Shown here: in pieces, positions 28,284 through 34,208 of the stretch
Position numbering within the stretch: position 1 is the first letter of the stretch
How the letters are laid out: every line of letters begins with the position of its first letter
Source: Gammaproteobacteria bacterium
Lineage (GTDB): Bacteria; Pseudomonadota; Gammaproteobacteria; Steroidobacterales; PWYM01
NCBI GenBank assembly: GCA_020832005.1
Contig: JAFIFN010000030.1
Location: 1-34,208, forward strand
Direction of reading: 5' to 3'
Length of the DNA: 34,208 nt
Made by a program: the position numbers and the translations under genes
The notes under the pieces: generated by a model
The model's input: the letters and a program-made list of their open reading frames with translations, nothing else
What the model was told of the DNA's origin: nothing
The model's database searches: none

Positions 28284-29563
28284 GACTCGCCCGCCTGGGA
28301 CCTGCCGCCGGGGCGCTCGTCACTGTGCTCGCCGGCCTTATCGCCCTTCTGACTGAACAGGCCACCAGATTTGGCCACGCGCCCGGCCTCGGCCATCGCG
28401 CGCCGAAACTCCTCGATGACCGCTTCGCGATCCGGACTTTTTCCGCCACGACGTCCGCGCAGGTAGAGCATGGCTGCATGCCCCAGTCCGTAGGTCACAA
28501 CAAAGCTCAAGGCACTCGCGGTTGCAGCACCCACCAGCTGCCCGACACCCGGCACCAGCTTGACGATCTGGCGTACACCGAACAGTCCGCCCTGGTGCAG
28601 CAGCGTGCCCACACCGAGGCTGGCCGCGAACTCCGTGAGCGTGCGCCGTGACCACGACAGGCCATACAGTGCGGCCAGCGAGTGCAGCATCTTGCCCTGC
28701 ACCACCGGCACGCCGACGGCACCGGCCACGGGCACCAGGTCGATGGCGCCGGCAGCCACGGCATAGCCCTGCACATGCGCGCGTGCGCGACGCTCGAGCG
28801 CATCGCCGCGCGCCGCGCGCCTGAGCATCGCGATGAAGCCCTCGACCGCGCCGCTTTCGAGCGCCGACCACAGCGTGTCGATGCCGTAGTCAGTCGGTGG
28901 CAAGCCGTCTTCGTCTGCGGTGAAGTCGATCGGTGCGAAGCGCACGGGCGCCTTGCCGGGCAGGGCCGTGAGCGCAGCACGCTGGGCGGCGAGACTTCGA
29001 TCCAGCATCGCAATGCCGCTGGGGCTGATGCCGTCGGCACCGAAGGGATACGGCTGTGGATGCGCATCATCGGTATAGGCTTCATGCAGCGTGGTCTGCG
29101 CCACAACGATCGGCCAGTGCGGGTGGCGTCGGCGCACCTTCGCGAGCGCATCCAATAGGGCCGGCGGGACGGGATCGGTTGCACGCAGCACCGCCACGAC
29201 CAGATGCGCCTGGGATTCGCACAGCGCAAGATCCTCGCCAGGATCGTAGGCGACTTCACCAAGACCGCGCGTATCCAGAAAGCGCACCACCGGCGCCTCG
29301 GTCGGAAAGTCGAAGATGCGCGAACGCTTCGTGCAGGGACGAAAGCCGCTGCCGATTTCGGCGGCACTGCTGCCGGTCAGGGTGCGGATGATGGAGCTTT
29401 TGCCAGTGCCGACCATGCCCAGCAGCCAGATCACCGGCGCCTGCGCGCGGGCCGCCTCGAGCACGCCCTCGGCCGCCTCGCCCGTCGGGTTCAGCACGCT
29501 CTGGCGGATCGCCCTCCATCGCCTGGACAGCAGCCCGCCGAGTCTTGCCCATACAGGCTGCAT
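28280..29563 (-). CDS. P-loop GTPase with DUF697-like hydrophobic C-terminal domain
   Basis: A 427-aa GTPase and first gene of the operon. The G domain covers about 42-235: P-loop GMVGTGKSS (49-57), a G2-like Thr78 in RPCTK and G3 DTRG (97-100). The G4 position reads QTTLHE (156-161) instead of NKxD. The C-terminal part (about 262-370) holds paired hydrophobic helices with repeated LVPVAG/LVPGVGQL turns, as in the DUF697 domain of YcjF-type proteins. That domain probably inserts into or lies on the inner membrane. The tail is hydrophilic and Gly/Ser/Lys-rich. The ATG at 29563 is the only start after an in-frame stop; its ribosome site is weak. A TATACT box lies 33 bases upstream. Confidence 0.85.
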   Translation of the reverse strand: MQPVWARLGGLLSRRWRAIRQSVLNPTGEAAEGVLEAARAQAPVIWLLGMVGTGKSSIIRTLTGSSAAEIGSGFRPCTKRSRIFDFPTEAPVVRFLDTRGLGEVAYDPGEDLALCESQAHLVVAVLRATDPVPPALLDALAKVRRRHPHWPIVVAQTTLHEAYTDDAHPQPYPFGADGISPSGIAMLDRSLAAQRAALTALPGKAPVRFAPIDFTADEDGLPPTDYGIDTLWSALESGAVEGFIAMLRRAARGDALERRARAHVQGYAVAAGAIDLVPVAGAVGVPVVQGKMLHSLAALYGLSWSRRTLTEFAASLGVGTLLHQGGLFGVRQIVKLVPGVGQLVGAATASALSFVVTYGLGHAAMLYLRGRRGGKSPDREAVIEEFRRAMAEAGRVAKSGGLFSQKGDKAGEHSDERPGGRSQAGES

Positions 29564-29595
29564 TCGGCGCTCATCGGTGACCCTGGTTGGAGGTC

Positions 29596-29601
29596 AGTAT
29601 A
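29596..29601 (-). promoter_or_regulatory. Candidate -10 box of the GTPase-kinase operon
   Basis: TATACT on the minus strand, 32 bases before the ATG of the first gene, at a spacing suited to a short leader. No good -35 is seen 16-18 bases further upstream, so an activator may be needed. Confidence 0.4.
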
Positions 29602-29737
29602 GTGGTTGCTCACGCCATCAGCTTCAGCGATGCTTCAGGTATGGGCCCTTTCGGACGATTGATCGTAAGAACCTCACTCATCCACGCCAGGTACTCACCG
29701 TGATGGGCCGGCGCGACACCTATCGCGAGGACACGTC

Positions 29738-31489
29738 ATGAAGATCATCCAAACCGCTGCCATTGGCCTTCTGGTGACATTCAGCGCTGCAAGCGTGAGC
29801 GCCGACCCCGCCGCCGACTTCGCTGCCCTGGTCGCGGATTTCGATGCCCACGAACAGGCGCGTGATCCGATCACCGCCGGGCGCGATGGCGATCTCGACG
29901 CGCTGGCACGCTGGCCCGAGGCGTCCCCGGCGGCGGTCGCACAACGCCTCGCGGCGGAAGCCGGTATGCATGCTCGCCTGCAGGCCATCGACATTGCCGC
30001 ACTCGTCGAGCACGACCAGGTCAGCTACCGCGTGCTGGACTATCTGCTGGGCACGCGCCTTGAACTGGGTCGCCTCGAGCACCAGCGCATGGCCTTCACC
30101 AACGACAGCGGCTTTTTCTCCGTGCCCACCCAGCTGGCCAACTCCACGCGCCCGCGCAATGCGACCGAGGCACAGGCGTGGATCAGCCGTCTCAACGCGC
30201 TGCCCGGCTATCTGGAAGACCACCGTGCGTGGCTGCAGCGCGGAGTGGACTCAGGCTTCGTCCAGCCCGAGGCGGTCGTGGCCGAGGTCATCGCACAAAT
30301 CGCCACCATCGCCGAGGCAAGTGCGCAAGACAGCGAACTGCTCCAGCCGATACAGCACCTGCCCAAGTCCATCCCGGCGGCCGAACGCGAGCGCCTGATC
30401 GGCGAGGCGCGTGCCGCACTGGAGGACCAGGCGCTGCCCGCTTACCGGGCATTGCTGGCCTTCCTGCGCGATGACTACCTGGCGCAGCCGCGCACGAGTA
30501 TCGGCATCTCGGAGGTCCCGGGCGGGCGTGAATATTATCGCGCCGTCGTGCGCTACCACACGACGCTTGATCTCACGCCCGAAGCGATTCATCAGCGTGG
30601 CCTGGCCGAGGTGCAGCGCATTCGCGCGGAAATGGATGCGGTGATCGAAGACTCGGGCTTCGAGGGGAGTTTTGCCGAGTTCCTGGCCTATCTTCGCACC
30701 GACCCGAAGTTCTATGCGAACACCCCGGAAGAGCTGCTGATGCATGCTGCGCGGATCGCAAAGCTTGCCGATGATGCGATGCCGGCGTTCTTCCGTCACC
30801 TGCCGCGTCTGCCCTACGGCGTACGGCCCGTGCCCGACTCCATGGCACCCAACTACACGACCGGGCGCTACTGGTCGGGCAATCTGGCAGCCGGTGAGGC
30901 CGGCGGCTACATGGTCAACACCTACGCACTCGACCAGCGACCCTTATATGAACTGCCGGCACTGACCGTACACGAGGCCGTGCCGGGCCATCATCACCAG
31001 ATCGCGATCGCGCAGGAACTGGAGAATGTGCCGGACTTCCGCCGCCGGGCCGGCATCACGGCGTTCGCAGAGGGCTGGGCGCTGTACACCGAGCACCTGG
31101 CACAGGAGATGGGCATCTACCGCAGCGCCTATGAGCACTTCGGTCGACTCACCTACGAGATGTGGCGTGCCTGTCGACTGGTCGTCGACACCGGCCTGCA
31201 CTGGTATGGCTGGAGCCGCGAACAGGCGCAAGCCTGCCTGCTGGAAAACTCTGCGTTGGCGCCGCTGAACGCGCGAACGGAAATCTCGCGCTACATCTCC
31301 TGGCCGGGCCAAGCGCTGGCCTACAAGCTCGGCGAGCTGTTGATCCGCGAGTTACGCGCCGATGCGCAAGCCGCGCACGGCGATGACTTCGACCTGCGCG
31401 CCTTTCATGACCGACTGCTCGATGACGGCGCCATGCCGCTCTCAGCACTCGAGGAAAAAATGCGCGCGTGGATTGACGACAACCGATAA
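29738..31489 (+). CDS. Secreted DUF885 family metallopeptidase-like protein
   Basis: A 583-aa protein of the DUF885 family, distant relatives of zinc carboxypeptidases. A signal peptide (about 1-22, cleavage after VSA) places it in the periplasm or outside the cell. The zinc motif HEAVPGHHHQ lies at residues 412-421 (His412, Glu413, His418), and the downstream Glu445 in EGWALYTE is the likely third ligand, as in HExxxH-type peptidases of this family. The length is normal for the family. GAGGA lies 6 bases before the ATG. Its substrate, probably small peptides, is not known. It is divergent from the GTPase operon and convergent with the aminotransferase gene. Confidence 0.9.
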   Translation: MKIIQTAAIGLLVTFSAASVSADPAADFAALVADFDAHEQARDPITAGRDGDLDALARWPEASPAAVAQRLAAEAGMHARLQAIDIAALVEHDQVSYRVLDYLLGTRLELGRLEHQRMAFTNDSGFFSVPTQLANSTRPRNATEAQAWISRLNALPGYLEDHRAWLQRGVDSGFVQPEAVVAEVIAQIATIAEASAQDSELLQPIQHLPKSIPAAERERLIGEARAALEDQALPAYRALLAFLRDDYLAQPRTSIGISEVPGGREYYRAVVRYHTTLDLTPEAIHQRGLAEVQRIRAEMDAVIEDSGFEGSFAEFLAYLRTDPKFYANTPEELLMHAARIAKLADDAMPAFFRHLPRLPYGVRPVPDSMAPNYTTGRYWSGNLAAGEAGGYMVNTYALDQRPLYELPALTVHEAVPGHHHQIAIAQELENVPDFRRRAGITAFAEGWALYTEHLAQEMGIYRSAYEHFGRLTYEMWRACRLVVDTGLHWYGWSREQAQACLLENSALAPLNARTEISRYISWPGQALAYKLGELLIRELRADAQAAHGDDFDLRAFHDRLLDDGAMPLSALEEKMRAWIDDNR

Positions 31490-31506
31490 GGCTCGGGAAA
31501 CCCTGA

Positions 31507-32751
31507 TCAACGCAGCTTGCGAACTTCCTCGCCTATGATGCGCAGGCCCTCACGCACGGTGGCCTCATCCTGCGAATAGGTCACGCGGATGCACTCGTGG
31601 CGATGCGCCCAGTCCTCGGCAAGCCCCGGAAAGAAGTGATGCCCTGAAATCACCAGCACACCGCGCGCCTTGAGCCGTTCGTAGAGCACCTGACTGGTGA
31701 TGGGCAGACCGGGAAACCACAGCCAAAGGAACAGTGCGCCCTCGGGGCGATGGACATGATAGTCACAGCCGTGCAGCTGCTCGTGCACCCAGCCCAGGGC
31801 CTGCTCGGCGCGCTTACGATACCAGGGGCGGATCACCTCACGACTCAGGCGCAGCAGCTCACCGGACCCAAGCAGTCTCTGCAGCAGCACCGGCCCTACG
31901 CTGGGAACGGCCAGGCTCATCACCGCGTTCATGCCGGTGAGCGCATCGACGATTTCCTCACGTGCAATGACGATACCGCAGCGCAGTGCCGGCAGGCCGA
32001 GCTTGGAGAGGCTCATGCACAGGATGATGCCGGGGTTCCAGGTCAGCGTGATGTCGGTGAACACGATCTGCGGAAACGGCATGCCATAGGCATTGTCGAT
32101 GACAAGCGGCACGTCATGCGCCTTCGCCACGGCTGTCAGGCGTGACACTTCGGCGTCGGTGAGCACGTTGCCGGTGGGGTTGGTCGGACGGGAGACACAG
32201 ATCGCGGCGACATCCTCACCGGGCTGCAGCACGTCGAAGTCCACACGGTACTTGAACTGACGCTCGTCGAGCAGTTCGATTTCCGGGCGGCGCGAGGTGA
32301 AGATACCGGCGGTGACACCGGTATCGGCGTAGCCGATGTACTCAGGCGTCAGCGGCAGCAGGATACGGCGCATCTCGCCCTCGGCTGTGGGACCGGCCAG
32401 CAGATTGAACAGCTGGAAGAACCCGGTCTGGCTGCCGGCAGTGAGTGCGATGTTGTCGCGCGTCAGCCCCCAGCCGTAATGCTCGTTCAGCACCTCGGCC
32501 AGGGTGTCGCGAAAACGCTCCTCGCCGGCAGGCGAGGCGTAGTTGCCCGCCATGCGGCGGAATTCCTGGGTATCGGCTGCGATGCGCGCAAGCTCGCCGC
32601 GCAGGCAGGCTTCAATCTCGGGAATGTAGGCCGGATTGCCGCCGCCGAGCATCAATGAGCCGCCGCGCGCCATGGCCGCGCCGAGATCGTCCATCAGGTC
32701 TCGGGTGCCGGTATGGCGGCTGAATCGCTGGCCGAAGGCGGAGAGTTTCAT
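31507..32751 (-). CDS. avtA: Valine-pyruvate aminotransferase (class I/II PLP enzyme)
   Basis: A cytoplasmic PLP-dependent aminotransferase of 414 aa; E. coli AvtA has 417. AvtA exchanges the amino group between valine and pyruvate/alanine. The catalytic lysine is Lys250 in MSLSKLGLPALR. Other cofactor contacts are RPTNPTGN (Asn191), Asp219 and Tyr222 in IDNAYG, and an N-terminal GGGNPA motif that is characteristic of AvtA. The C-terminal Arg that binds the substrate carboxylate is probably in HECIRVTY. The gene stands alone, convergent with the DUF885 gene, with an ATG start. Assignment to AvtA over other fold-type I aminotransferases rests on the N-terminal GGGNP pattern and length. Confidence 0.88.
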   Translation of the reverse strand: MKLSAFGQRFSRHTGTRDLMDDLGAAMARGGSLMLGGGNPAYIPEIEACLRGELARIAADTQEFRRMAGNYASPAGEERFRDTLAEVLNEHYGWGLTRDNIALTAGSQTGFFQLFNLLAGPTAEGEMRRILLPLTPEYIGYADTGVTAGIFTSRRPEIELLDERQFKYRVDFDVLQPGEDVAAICVSRPTNPTGNVLTDAEVSRLTAVAKAHDVPLVIDNAYGMPFPQIVFTDITLTWNPGIILCMSLSKLGLPALRCGIVIAREEIVDALTGMNAVMSLAVPSVGPVLLQRLLGSGELLRLSREVIRPWYRKRAEQALGWVHEQLHGCDYHVHRPEGALFLWLWFPGLPITSQVLYERLKARGVLVISGHHFFPGLAEDWAHRHECIRVTYSQDEATVREGLRIIGEEVRKLR

Positions 32752-32803
32752 GAATTGACGCGGCGATCCGGGGTTGTGTCAGCGCTTCACATGGTACCTG
32801 ACA

Positions 32804-33358
32804 TTAGGGTGACCGCGTCTGACGAATAAAGGAACGCAGCTCGTATTCGCCGCTCCCTTCACCGTCGAGAAATCTCACCTCTTTGAGATTCTCTATCGTG
32901 TCACCTTTGCGCGTGCGCGAATAGCGCAGCTGCGCCGGGCGGTCTTCGTAGATTTCCTGCGCCCCGGGCGTGGCAATCACCGTGGTCCAGTGTGTCTCGT
33001 CGATAATGGATACGGAGACCACGGCAAAGCGGTAATCACGCTGCTGACCCATGACGAAGTAGGGAGTGACGATATTGCCGTCGCTGCGATCGGCAAACAT
33101 TAGCGTGACGGAGCTGTCTTCGCTGCTCGGCCCGGTGAATGTCTCTATCTTGGTCAGCATGGAATAGCCGGGGACCGCATCCCAGCGGGTGGTGATCGCG
33201 ACGGTCTGCGGCTCGGACGAACCCGCTGAGTAAATATCAATGTGCCCTGTCCAGGGTCCGCCTTGCGCACCCCAAAGCGAAAGCACATCCTGCACATCGT
33301 CGGCATGCACGGGCGGGGCCAGCAGCAGCGCTGCGATGAAAGTGGCAAACCAACGCAT
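32804..33358 (-). CDS. Secreted hypothetical protein
   Basis: A 184-aa protein with a clear signal peptide (about 1-19, cleavage after VHA), so it is probably periplasmic. The mature part (about 165 residues) is predicted beta-rich, with alternating hydrophobic and polar residues (ITTRWDAVPGY, VTLMFADRSDGN, WTTVIATPGA). It resembles small lipocalin- or DUF1579-like proteins, but no motif confirms this and I do not assign a family. It lies between the avtA gene and tRNA-Thr, on the same strand as both, and may share transcripts with either; the gap to avtA is 52 bases. Confidence 0.75.
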   Translation of the reverse strand: MRWFATFIAALLLAPPVHADDVQDVLSLWGAQGGPWTGHIDIYSAGSSEPQTVAITTRWDAVPGYSMLTKIETFTGPSSEDSSVTLMFADRSDGNIVTPYFVMGQQRDYRFAVVSVSIIDETHWTTVIATPGAQEIYEDRPAQLRYSRTRKGDTIENLKEVRFLDGEGSGEYELRSFIRQTRSP

Positions 33359-33410
33359 ATCGTTTTTCTCCCCGGACTCCGTGATGATTGTCCAGAGCCA
33401 ATGATTCGGT

Positions 33411-33486
33411 TGGTGCCGCCGGAGAGACTCGAACTCCCGACCCTCCGCTTACAAGGCGGACGCTCTACCAGCTGAGCTACGGCGGC
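33411..33486 (-). tRNA. tRNA-Thr (anticodon UGU)
   Basis: A complete 76-base tRNA, with the 3' CCA encoded (33413-33411). The acceptor stem GCCGCCG/CGGCGGC, the D arm (GCTC...GAGC) and the anticodon stem TCCGC/GCGGA all pair. The loop CTTGTAA carries anticodon TGT, which reads Thr codons ACA and others. The T arm GGGAG-TTCGAGT-CTCTC has one G-T pair, and the discriminator base is A. In E. coli thrU (UGU) sits next to birA/coaA and is followed by tyrU, glyT, thrT and tufB; here those genes are absent from the window. Confidence 0.97.
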
Positions 33487-33507
33487 TTTTGGAATGGCAG
33501 GCTGCGA

Positions 33508-33536
33508 ATTGTAGGCCGCTGGCACTTCTGCGGCAA
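33508..33536 (-). promoter_or_regulatory. Sigma-70 promoter of tRNA-Thr
   Basis: On the minus strand TTGCCG (33536-33531) and TACAAT (33513-33508) are exactly 17 bases apart, about 21 bases before the tRNA. The sequence after the -10 box is GC-rich, as is usual for stringently controlled tRNA promoters. Confidence 0.75.
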
Positions 33537-33541
33537 CGCGA

Positions 33542-34208
33542 CTAGCGCGGCGGGCACTCGCGCGCCTCGACGCTCACTTCGCGCGCGCCGGGACCGGGCT
33601 CAGGGGGCGAAATGCTCGCATCTCCGGGAATCGCCAGCGTGAGCCAGTACACCGTGCCGCTGCGAAAACGATCGCGCAACTGTGCGGTCACGCCGAGTTC
33701 TGCGGCATCGGCGAGCAGCCGTTCGGCGCGCGCTCGTACACTGAACACCCCCAGCGAGACGGTAAACTCCCCCTCACCGGGAATGACATAGGCATCGTCC
33801 ACCCCGCCGTCACGCAGTATCGCTGCGGCGTTGCGCGCGGCTTCACGCTCGGAGTACTCCGCAAAAAGCCAGTAACCCGTCCAGATGCTGCCGTCCTCGG
33901 CCTGACGGGTCGGGGCAAACCCGCGCGCACGCAGGATGTCGGCGAATGCATCGGAGGCACCCAGCTCAGAGAACGGTCCGATTGCCACGCAGCGCGGAGG
34001 CACTGGTTCCGGTTCCGGTTCGGGTTCGGGTGCCGGGGTCGGCAACACCGCGGGCGCTCCGCTCGGCCCCGGCGTGTCGCGGTCGCGGCGCGGCTCAGGT
34101 CCGAGCTGCTGCACCAGCTGCAGCGGTGGCCCATCCACGCGCACAACAGCGTCGTCGTCCTCGTCAGCCTCGCGGCTGATGGCAAGGCCTGAATCCCTGA
34201 CAGCATCA
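33542..34208 (-). CDS. SPOR-domain protein, 5' partial
   Basis: The frame stays open to the window edge, so this is the C-terminal part (about 221 residues) of a longer gene. A GTG at 34144 is an internal codon more likely than a true start, since upstream codons continue an acidic, coding-like sequence. A Pro/Glu repeat (EPEPEP) is followed by a SPOR domain (about CVAIGPFSELGASDAFADIL onward, with a second half near GVFSVRARAERLLADAAELG) that binds denuded peptidoglycan at septa. In Pseudomonas and relatives a SPOR-domain gene lies after birA and coaX and before tRNA genes; the same neighbourhood is suggested here. Its 3' end is about 55 bases upstream of the tRNA-Thr, just before the tRNA promoter. 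Confidence 0.8.
   Translation of the reverse strand, partial: DAVRDSGLAISREADEDDDAVVRVDGPPLQLVQQLGPEPRRDRDTPGPSGAPAVLPTPAPEPEPEPEPVPPRCVAIGPFSELGASDAFADILRARGFAPTRQAEDGSIWTGYWLFAEYSEREAARNAAAILRDGGVDDAYVIPGEGEFTVSLGVFSVRARAERLLADAAELGVTAQLRDRFRSGTVYWLTLAIPGDASISPPEPGPGAREVSVEARECPPR
34005..34034 (+). repeat. Hexanucleotide tandem repeat in the SPOR gene
   Basis: Five imperfect 6-base units (GGTTCC, GGTTCC, GGTTCG, GGTTCG, GGTGCC) encode the Glu-Pro stretch on the minus strand. As the unit is a multiple of three, copy-number changes would alter only the linker length, not the frame. Confidence 0.7.

Noticed and set aside
33411-33486. tRNA as an integration site for a genomic island
   Set aside because: No integrase, transposase or repeat of the tRNA 3' end is seen in the 700 bases downstream, so there is no direct support.

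Overview
The window is a GC-rich chromosomal segment whose genes look gammaproteobacterial. The main signs are an AceE of the homodimeric E. coli type (887 aa), an avtA-type transaminase, and a tRNA-Thr(UGU) next to a SPOR-domain gene, which recalls the birA/coaX-SPOR-tRNA neighbourhood of many Gammaproteobacteria. The precise lineage is not clear; a halophilic or marine order such as Chromatiales, Nevskiales or Salinisphaerales is a guess. I see no insertion sequence, prophage, integrase, CRISPR array or rRNA. Coding density is high and no gene-free stretch reaches 300 bases; the longest gap is 6190-6430.

Layout: (1) 1-3941 is the 3' part of a giant tandem UvrA. (2) 3960-7219 holds a two-domain universal stress protein, a short-chain dehydrogenase, a small orphan protein and a voltage-gated-type K+ channel. 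(3) 7254-11227 holds an exported double-VOC protein, a rhomboid protease, a membrane fatty acid desaturase and a GAF-GGDEF diguanylate cyclase. (4) 11345-13035 pairs a YdjM-like membrane hydrolase with a TetR regulator. (5) 13141-17812 is pyruvate dehydrogenase aceE-aceF, divergent from an Lrp/AsnC regulator, with a perfect palindrome between them; no E3 gene is present here. (6) 17790-19223 is a DASS/SLC13 carrier. (7) 19341-22548 is an MDR oxidoreductase plus a DUF1838 Tat protein, divergent from a LysR regulator.

(8) 22594-29563 is the most unusual region. It is a tightly packed five-gene minus-strand operon: a P-loop GTPase with a DUF697-like hydrophobic C-terminus, a membrane-anchored GTPase, a six-pass membrane protein, a membrane protein with an Ala/Gly/Arg-rich segment, and a hybrid histidine kinase. 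Two junctions are 4-base stop/start overlaps and the other two are gaps of 9 and 12 bases. I know of no described pathway with this composition, and it is my main candidate for an undescribed, membrane-associated GTPase/signalling system.

(9) 29738-34208 holds a secreted DUF885 metallopeptidase-like protein, an avtA-like aminotransferase, a secreted hypothetical protein, tRNA-Thr(UGU) with a clear promoter, and the 3' part of a SPOR-domain gene that runs off the window.

Many neighbouring genes are convergent and separated by short hairpins. Regulatory genes (Lrp, LysR, TetR, GGDEF, histidine kinase) are frequent and mostly sit beside the operons they probably control; those links are inferred from gene position.
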